Below, in pieces: positions 9,319 through 17,409 of a DNA stretch of 64,000 bases; position 1 is the first letter of the stretch, and every line of letters starts with the position of its first letter. The stretch spans positions 248,001 through 312,000 of the forward strand of contig CBDEGK010000005.1 in NCBI GenBank assembly GCA_965237855.1, in the 5' to 3' direction. Both the position numbers and the translations under genes were made by a program. Source of the DNA: CBDEGK01 sp965237855. GTDB lineage: Bacteria > Pseudomonadota > Gammaproteobacteria > Pseudomonadales > Halieaceae. The notes beneath the pieces were generated by a model. The model was not told where the DNA came from and made no database searches. It saw only the letters and a program-made list of their open reading frames with translations.

Positions 9319-9335
9319 AACCGCCAGGAGCGGTT
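9319..9335 (+). promoter_or_regulatory. Small hairpin in the leader of the ipdF-like gene
   Basis: AACCGC (9319-9324) and GCGGTT (9330-9335) can pair around a CAGGA loop, followed by TTTATGG. The GGAGA ribosome site of the next gene lies just after it at 9340-9344. It could be a weak attenuator or terminator between the two gene groups. The stem is only 6 bp, so chance is a fair alternative. Confidence 0.3.
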
Positions 9336-9351
9336 TTATGGAGAGCCGATT

Positions 9352-10143
9352 ATGGCATTGAAAGAACCACCACCCTACGTGGAGGCCCACAACCTGCTGG
9401 CGGGCAAGAGTGTTTTGATTACGGCTGCCGCCGGTGCCGGCATTGGTTTCGCAGCCGCCACCCGGGCGGCAGAAGAAGGTGCTCGCGCGGTGATGATCAG
9501 TGATATCCACGAGGGCCGGCTGGAAAAAGCGGTGGCAACTCTGAAATCAGCGACGGGTCTCAAAGCGGTGTATGGCAAGGTCGCCAATGTCACCGATGAA
9601 GCAGATGTGCAGGCCTTGATCGAAGAGGCCGAGGTGAGTATGGCTGGCGTCGATGTGTTGATCAACAACGCCGGACTCGGTGGCACTAAATTGCTGGTGG
9701 ACATGGAAGACGAGGAGTGGAACCGGGTGCTGGATATCACCCTCACCGGTACCATGCGTATGACTCGCGCGATGCTCAAGAAAATGCAGCCCCGCGGCAA
9801 GGGCGTCATCGTCAACAATGCCTCAGTGTTGGGCTGGCGGGCACAAAAAGAACAGTGCCACTACGCCGCCGCCAAGGCCGGCGTCATGGCGCTGACCCGT
9901 TGTTCCGCCCTGGAGGCAGCTGATCACGATGTGCGCATCAACGCCGTATCACCGTCGATTGCCTTCCACGAGTTTTTGAAAAAAACCACGCCGATGGAAT
10001 TGCTGGAGGAACTGGCCGCGAAAGAAGCCTTCGGCCGCGCCGCCGAGGTGTGGGAAGTGGCCAACGTGATGATGTTCCTGGCCTCCGATTACTCCGGCTA
10101 TATGACCGGCGAAATCATCAGCTGCTCCTCACAGCGAGCTTAA
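9352..10143 (+). CDS. ipdF: IpdF-like short-chain dehydrogenase
   Basis: A 263-residue SDR that matches mycobacterial IpdF in many places: ITAAAGAGIGFAAATRA glycine motif, NNAGLGG, VNNASVLGWRAQ with the catalytic Ser, HYAAAKAGVMALTRCSALEA with YxxxK, and the ending FLASDYSGYMTGEIIS. IpdF is known to oxidise the 5-hydroxyl of the hydroindane CoA thioester early in ring C/D breakdown. Its presence beside IpdB, IpdC and EchA20 homologues makes a full pathway likely. The ATG at 9352 has a GGAGA site 7 nt upstream. Confidence 0.85.
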   Translation: MALKEPPPYVEAHNLLAGKSVLITAAAGAGIGFAAATRAAEEGARAVMISDIHEGRLEKAVATLKSATGLKAVYGKVANVTDEADVQALIEEAEVSMAGVDVLINNAGLGGTKLLVDMEDEEWNRVLDITLTGTMRMTRAMLKKMQPRGKGVIVNNASVLGWRAQKEQCHYAAAKAGVMALTRCSALEAADHDVRINAVSPSIAFHEFLKKTTPMELLEELAAKEAFGRAAEVWEVANVMMFLASDYSGYMTGEIISCSSQRA

Positions 10144-10189
10144 CGTTCTTGCTAGATGACATTGATAGATATTCGAAGAGGAATTCGAA

Positions 10190-11392
10190 ATGAGAGATGC
10201 AGTAATTGTAAGTACCGCCCGGACGCCGATAGGCAAAGCCTTCCGCGGTGCCTTTAACGACACAGAAGCCCCTGCCATGGGCGGTCATGTAGTCAAAAAC
10301 GCCGTCGCGCGCGCCGGTATCGATCCGGCACGGGTTGAAGATTGCCTGATGGGAGCGGCTTCCCAGCAGGGCACCCAGGCGTATAACCTCGGTCGGTTGT
10401 CGGCGATAGCCGGTGGTTTGCCGGAGACCACAGCGGGTATGACCATGGATCGCCAGTGCTCCTCCGGGCTGATGGCGATTGCCACGGCTGCCAAGGGCAT
10501 TATTTGCAACGACATGGATATCGCGGTTGCCGGCGGCCTGGAGTCCATTTCCCTGGTGCAAAACAAACACAAGAACAGCTACAAGGCGGTGTCAAAAACC
10601 GTGTTGGAGGTGTCTCCGAAGGCCTATATCCAGATGATGGAAACCGCCGAGATCGTGGCTGATCGCTATGGTATTGCCCGCGACGCCCAGGACGAGTATT
10701 CCTTCCAGAGCCAGATGCGCACCGCGGCGGCCCAGGAAGCTAATGCCTTCGACGATGAAATCGTGGCCATGAGCTCGACCAAGGCGGTATTCAACAAGGA
10801 AACCAGGGAGACGACCTACGAGCAGGTCACCCTGGGCAAGGACGAAGGCAATCGTCCCTCAACCACCCTGGAAGGTTTGAAATCCCTGGAGCCGGTATTT
10901 AAAGACGGCCATTTCGTCCAGCAGGGCAACCACATCACCGCCGGCAATGCCTCACAGCTGTCTGACGGTGCCTCGGCGGTGGTATTGATGGAAGGCAAAC
11001 TGGCGGAGCAAGAGGGGCTCGAGCCGCTCGGCATTTACCGTGGATTAGCGGTATCCGGTTGTGGAGCCGATGAAATGGGAATTGGCCCGGTCCTTGCCAT
11101 TCCCAAGCTGCTGGATCGCAACGGCCTGTCGGTTGACGATATTGGGCTGTGGGAGTTGAACGAGGCCTTTGCCTGCCAGGTGATTCACTGCCGGGACACT
11201 CTCGGTATCGACAACGACAAGCTCAATGTGAATGGTGGTGCCATCGCCATTGGCCATCCCTTCGGTATGAGCGGCGCGCGCATGGTAGGGCACGCCCTCA
11301 TCGAAGGTAAGCGTCGCGGTGTGAAGTATGTGGTCATCAGCATGTGCATCGGCGGCGGTATGGGTGCGGCGGGTTTGTTCGAGGTAGCCTGA
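10190..11392 (+). CDS. Acetyl-CoA acyltransferase (second thiolase)
   Basis: A 400-residue thiolase with the nucleophilic Cys in DRQCSSGLMAIA, the GGAIAIGHPFGMSGAR His motif and the final CIGGGMGAAGLFE Cys motif. It is clearly different from the FadA6-like thiolase at 4866 and closer to general FadA/PaaJ-type acyl-CoA thiolases. It may cleave a 3-oxoacyl-CoA late in ring breakdown or in side-chain degradation. The ATG at 10190 has GAAGAGGAATTCGAA upstream. It is the last plus-strand gene of the steroid cluster and is followed by about 200 bp without a gene. Confidence 0.78.
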   Translation: MRDAVIVSTARTPIGKAFRGAFNDTEAPAMGGHVVKNAVARAGIDPARVEDCLMGAASQQGTQAYNLGRLSAIAGGLPETTAGMTMDRQCSSGLMAIATAAKGIICNDMDIAVAGGLESISLVQNKHKNSYKAVSKTVLEVSPKAYIQMMETAEIVADRYGIARDAQDEYSFQSQMRTAAAQEANAFDDEIVAMSSTKAVFNKETRETTYEQVTLGKDEGNRPSTTLEGLKSLEPVFKDGHFVQQGNHITAGNASQLSDGASAVVLMEGKLAEQEGLEPLGIYRGLAVSGCGADEMGIGPVLAIPKLLDRNGLSVDDIGLWELNEAFACQVIHCRDTLGIDNDKLNVNGGAIAIGHPFGMSGARMVGHALIEGKRRGVKYVVISMCIGGGMGAAGLFEVA

Positions 11393-11458
11393 ATATGGTC
11401 CGCAATGCCTGGGTGTGAATATTACCGCCGCACTTTCTTCCCGCCGGGGCTTGAAAAC

Positions 11459-11474
11459 GGGGACTTTTGTCCCC
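11459..11474 (+). terminator. Short hairpin after the steroid cluster
   Basis: GGGGAC-TTTT-GTCCCC forms a perfect 6-bp stem with a 4-nt loop 67 bp after the thiolase stop. The following ATTTGTCTTCTT is T-rich but not a clean T run, so it is a weak intrinsic terminator at best. The rest of the 11393-11594 gap holds an AT-rich stretch just before the next operon that may contain its promoter. I could not pick convincing -35 and -10 boxes. Confidence 0.45.
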
Positions 11475-11594
11475 ATTTGTCTTCTTATTGGCGACTTGTG
11501 CGTTACTAGCAATGTCAGTATCGGCGGGCTGTTCGCCGAATAATAATGATACACTTAACGATTAGACCTGACCGGGCGTGAAACTGACAAACTG

Positions 11595-13310
11595 ATGGCC
11601 ATTGACCTAAAAAACTCTGTTCTGCTGAAAATGCTGGAGCCACTGAAGCCGTACCTGGTGGCGGCGGCTAGCTTTAGCCTTTTTATTAATATATTAATGA
11701 TAGTGCCGGCCATCTATATGTTGCAGGTGTTCGATCGCGCGGTCGGCAGCCAGAGCGTGTCCACGCTGGGAATGCTGACCATCATTATGGTTTGTCTGAT
11801 ATTCGCCATGGGCTTGCTTGACTGGATCCGTGGGCAGATCATGATTCGTGCGGGTGCTCGCCTGGATGAAATTTTGTCGGAACGTGTGTTTAACGGCACG
11901 TTTCGGCAGGCCTTGTTTACCGGGGGTCGTTCAAGTATCCAGCCCCTGAACGATATGAATGGCCTGCGCACGTTTATCAGCAGCCCGGCTCTTAACGCGT
12001 TTTTTGATACCCCCTGGGTACCCATCTACATTTTGATCATGTTCTTATTCCACCCCTATTTTGGTATTTTGGCGCTGTTTGCGGTAGCACTGCTGGGGTC
12101 CCTGACCTGGCTCAATCAGCGCACCACCGCCGGCAACCTGGTCGAGGCCAACAAAGAGCAAATCTGGACGCAGAATTATGCCAGTCGACATTTGCGTAAC
12201 GCTGAAGTCATAGAGTCCATGGGCATGATGGATGACGTACGGGATCGCTGGAGCAATCACAACCAGCGCGTGTTGGGTTTACAGGGTGCTGCAGCGGACC
12301 AGTCGGGCAAATTTACCTCAACGTCCAAGGCACTGCGCATTATGTTGCAGTCATTGGCACTGGGTACCGGTGCCTACCTGGCGATCAATATGGAGATCAG
12401 CCCCGGTATGATGATTGGGGGCTCGATTCTGCTGGGCCGGGCGCTGGCACCGGTCGACCAGTTGGTGGGTGCCTGGAAAGGGTTTCAGAATGCGCGGCAG
12501 CAATTTGAACGCCTTGATGAATTGCTGACGAAGTTGCCTGTGGCACCTGCGCGCATGGAGTTACCCGAACCGCGGGGCAATTTGTCCGTCGAACAAATCA
12601 GGGTGGCACCACCCGGAGTACAAATGCCCGTACTCAAGGGCGTGTCGTTTAACCTGAATGCAGGAGAAGCACTGGGTGTGATTGGCCCCAGTGCGGCCGG
12701 TAAGAGTACCCTGGCAAGGGCTATCCTGGGAATATGGCCCGCTGCGACCGGCGCGGTTCGCCTGGATGGCGCAGATATTTTCAAGTGGGATAGCACGGAG
12801 TTGGGCCCCCATATCGGCTATCTACCCCAGGATATAGAGCTGTTTGACGGCACCATTTCAGAGAATATTGCCCGCTTTGGTCAGATCAGTTCAGAAAAAA
12901 TTGTCGTAGCCGCCCGTATGGCAGGCGTTCATGAAATGATTCTGCGCCTGCCCGAAGGTTACGACACCGTCATTGGTGCCAACGGTGGTGTACTGGCCGG
13001 CGGCCAGCGGCAGCGCATAGGCTTGGCCCGGGCACTCTACGATAAACCTCGGCTGGTGGTGTTGGATGAACCCAATTCCAACCTGGACGAAGTCGGCGAG
13101 GCTGCACTCAGGACATCTCTGCAGGAGCTTAAAGAACAAGGTACCACCACGGTCGTAATTACCCACCGCCCGAACATATTGTCCACCGTGGATAAAATCC
13201 TGGTGATGAAAGAAGGAGCGGTGGCTGATTTGGGTCCTGCGGAGATGATTATGCGGAAGTATCAGCAAGCACCTGCGCCGCAGCGCGTGCCTGGTGGGCA
13301 GACAGCTTGA
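11595..13310 (+). CDS. Type I secretion ABC transporter, PrtD family
   Basis: A 571-residue inner-membrane permease fused to an ATPase, the energy module of a type I secretion system. The N-terminal half carries about six membrane segments, beginning LFINILMIVPAIYMLQVFDR, which is characteristic of PrtD/HasD/RsaD proteins without a C39 peptidase domain. The ATPase half has Walker A GPSAAGKST (near residue 364), a signature reading LAGGQ (near 466) and Walker B LVVLDEPNSNLDE (near 487). The signature Ser is replaced by Ala, which is uncommon. It is the first gene of an operon with an adaptor, a TolC-like channel and glycosyltransferases. The likely cargo is the DUF4214/RTX protein at 22744 and the protease at 29551. 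Confidence 0.9.
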   Translation: MAIDLKNSVLLKMLEPLKPYLVAAASFSLFINILMIVPAIYMLQVFDRAVGSQSVSTLGMLTIIMVCLIFAMGLLDWIRGQIMIRAGARLDEILSERVFNGTFRQALFTGGRSSIQPLNDMNGLRTFISSPALNAFFDTPWVPIYILIMFLFHPYFGILALFAVALLGSLTWLNQRTTAGNLVEANKEQIWTQNYASRHLRNAEVIESMGMMDDVRDRWSNHNQRVLGLQGAAADQSGKFTSTSKALRIMLQSLALGTGAYLAINMEISPGMMIGGSILLGRALAPVDQLVGAWKGFQNARQQFERLDELLTKLPVAPARMELPEPRGNLSVEQIRVAPPGVQMPVLKGVSFNLNAGEALGVIGPSAAGKSTLARAILGIWPAATGAVRLDGADIFKWDSTELGPHIGYLPQDIELFDGTISENIARFGQISSEKIVVAARMAGVHEMILRLPEGYDTVIGANGGVLAGGQRQRIGLARALYDKPRLVVLDEPNSNLDEVGEAALRTSLQELKEQGTTTVVITHRPNILSTVDKILVMKEGAVADLGPAEMIMRKYQQAPAPQRVPGGQTA

Positions 13311-13320
13311 GGACTCAGTC

Positions 13321-14619
13321 GTGCAAGAAGTAGAAGTTAAAACCAGCGCCGAGCGACCCCGTCGCATTGGTGTGTTTATCGTGTCGCTCACCTTTGGCGT
13401 ATTTGGAATGTGGTCGCTGATTGCGCCTCTGCAGAGCGCGGCCCTGGCTCCAGGGACGGTCATGGTCAAGGGCAGCCGTAAAAATATAGAACACCTGGAA
13501 GGTGGAATCGTTGCTGAAATTCTGGTGAAAGATGGTGATACCGTCGAGAAAGGTGAATTGCTGTTGCGTCTTGATGATACTCAGGCGCGTGCACAGCTTG
13601 AAATAGCCATGGGTCAATTTTACGCGGTCAAGTCCAGAGAGGCGCGCTTGCGGGCTGAAAGAGACAACGCGGGCAGCGTCATTTATCCGGAGATTGTCGC
13701 CAGCAGCCAGGATCCTCGAGCGCTAGATGCTATGGCCAGCCAAAACCAGGTTTTCTTGGCCTCCCGCAACGCGCGTTTGGGAGAAATCGAGGTATTGCAA
13801 CAAAGGATAGGACAACTTCAAGAGCAGATAAAGGGCACTCAGGCACTGAAGGCTGGCAAGGAAAAACTGGTGGTGTCTTATGCGGAGGAGATTAAGGATT
13901 ACTCTGAGCTATTAGAGGAGGGTTTTGCAGACAAGCAGCGATTGCGTGAACTGGAGCGTAATTATGCCCGCACCCAGGGTGAAGTTGCCGAGCACGTGTC
14001 CGACGTTGCTCGCCTGGAAATCCAAATTGGTGAAACCCGGCTGCAGATTCTGCAACTGGATAAAGAATTCCACACTGCCGTGGTCGACGAGCTGGGGAAA
14101 ACCCAGACGGAGACCTATGACCTGGAGGAGCGTATTCGTGCCGCCGCTGACAAAACTGATCGTACTGAGTTGCGCTCACCGGTGGCCGGCGTTGTAATGG
14201 GCAAAACCGTGACTACCATTGGCGAAGTCGTTAGTCCTGGAGAGGCGGTTTTGTACGTGGTTCCGCAGAGCACGGAACTGATCGTTGAGGCGCAGGTTAA
14301 TCCGATGGATATCGATCGTGTGCACAACGGCCAGACGGCAGATATTCGTTTCTCGGCCTTTAAAAGCCAGACGACGCCGGTCATAGACGGCACAGTGGTC
14401 AGTGTGTCTGCAGACGCGTTGATGAATGAGCAGCTAGGTACCTCCTATTATTTAGCGCGGGTGGAATTGAGTGAAGAAGGATACGAGATGCTGGCAGACC
14501 TGATCCTGGTACCTGGGATGCCAGCAGAGGTGCTTATTAATACTGGTAGCCGCACGATGTTTCAGTATCTGACCCAACCCATAAGAAATGCATTTGCTCG
14601 TTCACTAATTGAGGACTAA
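13321..14619 (+). CDS. HlyD/PrtE-family type I secretion periplasmic adaptor
   Basis: Membrane fusion protein of about 432 residues with one N-terminal membrane segment (GVFIVSLTFGVFGMWSLIAPL), a lipoyl-like half motif (HLEGGIVAEILVKDGDTVEKGE), a long coiled-coil hairpin rich in Glu, Gln and Leu, and the returning beta-barrel (ELRSPVAGVVMGKTVTTIGEVVSPGE). It bridges the ABC protein and the outer-membrane channel. The open frame runs back to 13294 inside the ABC gene, but GTG at 13321 has GAGGA about 8 nt upstream and is the better start. It lies 10 bp after the ABC gene and 3 bp before the TolC-like gene. Confidence 0.88.
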   Translation: MQEVEVKTSAERPRRIGVFIVSLTFGVFGMWSLIAPLQSAALAPGTVMVKGSRKNIEHLEGGIVAEILVKDGDTVEKGELLLRLDDTQARAQLEIAMGQFYAVKSREARLRAERDNAGSVIYPEIVASSQDPRALDAMASQNQVFLASRNARLGEIEVLQQRIGQLQEQIKGTQALKAGKEKLVVSYAEEIKDYSELLEEGFADKQRLRELERNYARTQGEVAEHVSDVARLEIQIGETRLQILQLDKEFHTAVVDELGKTQTETYDLEERIRAAADKTDRTELRSPVAGVVMGKTVTTIGEVVSPGEAVLYVVPQSTELIVEAQVNPMDIDRVHNGQTADIRFSAFKSQTTPVIDGTVVSVSADALMNEQLGTSYYLARVELSEEGYEMLADLILVPGMPAEVLINTGSRTMFQYLTQPIRNAFARSLIED

Positions 14620-14622
14620 TAC

Positions 14623-15951
14623 ATGTTGCGCCAGCTAACCTGGGCGATGTTGCTTTCATTGTTGAGCATTGAAGTGCTGGCAAATAGCGCCAGTCTGTAT
14701 GATGTCTACGTTCAGGCCATGGAGGCCGATCCTCGGGTCAAGATTTCCCAGTTCAAGGTGGAAATGGGTAAGGCCAGGGAAGACAGTGCTTTCGGGCAGC
14801 TACTGCCCCAGGCCAGCTTCAGTGCCAACAGTGCCAACTTGTCTGACAATGAGGTTCAGTTCGATACGGGCCTGGTTGACGATCAATCCTATAACGGCGA
14901 GCGCTATTCCGTGCAGGTGCGTCAGATGCTGTTCAACTGGCGTACTCTTTCTAGCCGCGCTAAAGCGGAGCAATTAGTGGCTCAACGGGAAGCCGAGCTG
15001 GTTGATGTGATGAGCCTGCTGCTGGTTGATGTTTCTGAGCGTTACTTCAAAGTGCTTCTGGCAGATGGCGACTTGCAACTCATCAAGGCGGAAGAGGAGC
15101 TGGTTGAACAGCAACTGCGACAAACAGAAGAACTGTATGAGCGCAAACTTGTCAGAGTCACAGACTATCTGGAGACACAGGCTCGTGCTGACTCCGTGCG
15201 TACTGACGTAATTGAAGCGGAGAATAACTCGGCACTGGCGCGCGAGTCGTTAGCTGAGTTGACCGGAGAATATATTGATGACCTGGCCCCTATTCGTGCT
15301 GACTTCACGCTGCCGACCATGCAGAACGATATCGACTACTGGTCGGAAATGTCGATGGCGAACAATGCACTGTTAGTCAGTAAGCGAGAGGCCGTACTGG
15401 CGGCTGAGGAGGGTGTGCAGGAGCAAAAGGGTGGGCACTACCCGACCGTAGATCTTATCCTGAGCGCCCAGCGCTCTGACGTCGGTTACGACAACCAGGC
15501 GTCGCCACTTCGCGATACCCAGTACATCGGTGTGGAGGTCAACCTGCCCATATTTTCCGGCGGTTCGACGTCTGCCAACGTGCGTGAAGCGTGGTCGCAG
15601 TACTATATTGCCCGCGAGGAAGAAGAGCAGGTTCGCCGCGAAGTGATGAAGCGCACGCGCGAAGCCTGGCTGAATACCCGTTCCAGCCGCAAGCGTATCG
15701 AGTCCGCTGAGTTGGGCATGAAATCTGCCGCCAAATCCTACGAGGCGATGAGCAAGAGCTTCAGTTACGGAACCGTCACCGCAACGGATGTTTTGGAGGC
15801 GCTGCATAGCCGGACCCGGTCGCAACGAGATTACCAGGATGCCATTTTTTCCTATATCGTAAACTGGCTTGCCCTCAAACGGGAAAGCGGGGCTCTGGTA
15901 GCTGAAGATTTACAGCAGTTGAACGACTGGCTTATCGCCAACAACGCCTGA
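14623..15951 (+). CDS. TolC-family outer-membrane channel
   Basis: A 442-residue TolC-type protein with a Sec signal peptide (residues 1-21, likely cleaved near EVLA-NS). Two internally repeated outer-membrane efflux domains are visible through their DP...A...LPQ pattern (DPRVKISQFKVEMGKAREDSA, then LLPQASFSA) and the second-half GGHYPTVDLILSAQ. The SYGTVTATDVLEA segment near the end is typical of type I secretion TolC relatives. Immediate linkage to the ABC protein and adaptor shows it is the dedicated exit duct of this system. Confidence 0.88.
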   Translation: MLRQLTWAMLLSLLSIEVLANSASLYDVYVQAMEADPRVKISQFKVEMGKAREDSAFGQLLPQASFSANSANLSDNEVQFDTGLVDDQSYNGERYSVQVRQMLFNWRTLSSRAKAEQLVAQREAELVDVMSLLLVDVSERYFKVLLADGDLQLIKAEEELVEQQLRQTEELYERKLVRVTDYLETQARADSVRTDVIEAENNSALARESLAELTGEYIDDLAPIRADFTLPTMQNDIDYWSEMSMANNALLVSKREAVLAAEEGVQEQKGGHYPTVDLILSAQRSDVGYDNQASPLRDTQYIGVEVNLPIFSGGSTSANVREAWSQYYIAREEEEQVRREVMKRTREAWLNTRSSRKRIESAELGMKSAAKSYEAMSKSFSYGTVTATDVLEALHSRTRSQRDYQDAIFSYIVNWLALKRESGALVAEDLQQLNDWLIANNA

Positions 15952-15964
15952 TTTTCCCGGCTTA

Positions 15965-17146
15965 GTGAAAGTCGCTGTCAACATCCACTGCCTGCACCCG
16001 CCCCTCACCGGTATAGGGCATTACGCCAGAAACCTGTTGTTACGCTTGCTCGGCGATGAGCGGGTCACTGAGCTAGTTGGAATTAGCCACAGTGGTTGGC
16101 ACGACCGCGAAGCGGTTGCAGATATCGTTACCCATAGTCGCGGTTATACCCCCGAACCCGATATGCCGCCGCCGGAGCCCTGGACAATGCGCATGTCACG
16201 GCGAGTGGCAGGGCGATTACCCGGTATGGGCCGGCTGCGAGCGCGGGTAAATCATTCGATGCAATTGCGAGATAAAAGGCGCTATAGAGATTTCATCTAC
16301 TGGGAGCCAAATTACCTGCTACTGCCGGTTCCCAATCCCGCCCTGGTGACGGTGCACGATCTTTCACACCTGCGCTTCCCCCAATATCATCCCCGGGAGC
16401 GCTTGATGGAATTACGGCAATTACCGGAATCCCTGCGTCGCGCGCGTAAAATAGCTACCGTATCTGAGTTTACCCGCCGGGAGCTGACAGATTTTTTCTC
16501 TCTGGCGCCCGAGTCGATAGCACTGGTGCCGCCAGCAGTGAGTCCACTTTTTCGGCCACACGGCGAGGTGGAACACAAGCTTGTGAGAGAGGTATACGGG
16601 CTGCCCGAGCAATTTGTGCTGTATGCGGGGACCATCGAGCCGCGCAAAAACTTGCCGCGCCTGTTGCAGGCATTCTGTGATTTACCCCCGCATATCCAAG
16701 GTCAGCACAAGTTGGTGTTGGCGGGCGGAGAGGGCTGGCATGGCCAGGAGTTCGCCGATGCCCTGGCCAGTGTCGACTCTCGCAATGTCATACTGCTCGG
16801 CTATGTGCATAGAGAGCATATGCCAGCTCTATTCAGCGCGGCTGCCTTGCTGGCCTATCCCTCTCTCTACGAGGGATTTGGCATGCCAGTACTGGAGGCC
16901 ATGGCCAGTGGCACCGCTGTATTGACGGCTAACACCGCATCTCTGCCAGAAGTCTCGGCCGGTGCCGCCATCCTGGTTGACCCATTGTCACAGGAAGACA
17001 TGCGAACGGGTATGCAGCGAGTACTGGGCGACAGTGGGTATCGGCAGATGCTTGTCACCCGGGGACTGCATGTAGCGGGTGGACACAGTTGGGAACAATC
17101 GACGGAGCTGTTGCTGAATGCCCTACTAGAGACCGGCGGGGCATGA
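15965..17146 (+). CDS. Glycosyltransferase family 4 protein
   Basis: A 393-residue GT-B retaining glycosyltransferase. The N-terminal GIGHYARNLLLRLL loop, the FVLYAGTIEPRKNLPRLLQAF segment that binds the donor and the SLYEGFGMPVLEAMASGTAV motif are characteristic of the family. Start is GTG at 15965, 13 bp after the TolC-like stop. Its stop overlaps the next start as ATGA, so translation is probably coupled. Substrate is unknown. Being embedded in a secretion operon, it probably builds a glycan on the exported protein or on the cell surface. A similar protein is encoded at 32525. Confidence 0.8.
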   Translation: MKVAVNIHCLHPPLTGIGHYARNLLLRLLGDERVTELVGISHSGWHDREAVADIVTHSRGYTPEPDMPPPEPWTMRMSRRVAGRLPGMGRLRARVNHSMQLRDKRRYRDFIYWEPNYLLLPVPNPALVTVHDLSHLRFPQYHPRERLMELRQLPESLRRARKIATVSEFTRRELTDFFSLAPESIALVPPAVSPLFRPHGEVEHKLVREVYGLPEQFVLYAGTIEPRKNLPRLLQAFCDLPPHIQGQHKLVLAGGEGWHGQEFADALASVDSRNVILLGYVHREHMPALFSAAALLAYPSLYEGFGMPVLEAMASGTAVLTANTASLPEVSAGAAILVDPLSQEDMRTGMQRVLGDSGYRQMLVTRGLHVAGGHSWEQSTELLLNALLETGGA

Positions 17147-17409
17147 ACTGGCGGGAAAACATGCAGCAGGAAGACAAAGCGCAGCATATTATTTGCGCGT
17201 TTCTGGCAGTGTTGTTGCTGGCACCACTGGTAAATATCTGGCAGGCCTACCTGTTGGTGTTTGTCGCCGGGATACTGAAGGAAGCCTGGGACTATTATGT
17301 GGGTACGGGGTTTTGTTGGTACGATATCGCCGCCAATTGCCTGGGGATTATTTTTTTCAGCCCTGTGTGTGTTTGGTGTTGGCTGAACACCTGGAGACCC
17401 GATGACTGA
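17143..17409 (+). CDS. Small integral membrane protein (YfiM-like pattern)
   Basis: An 88-residue protein starting MNWRENMQQEDKAQHI at an ATG that overlaps the glycosyltransferase stop (ATGA). An earlier TTG start at 17089 would lie wholly inside that gene and is rejected. Two hydrophobic segments (about residues 16-41 and 58-80) flank a KEAWDYYVGTGFCWYDIAANC loop. The His, the KEAWD and the D-x-x-AN pattern recall small YfiM/DUF2279-type proteins, which are thought to be membrane-associated. Function is unknown. It overlaps the next gene by 8 bp and so belongs to the operon. Confidence 0.6.
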   Translation: MNWRENMQQEDKAQHIICAFLAVLLLAPLVNIWQAYLLVFVAGILKEAWDYYVGTGFCWYDIAANCLGIIFFSPVCVWCWLNTWRPDD

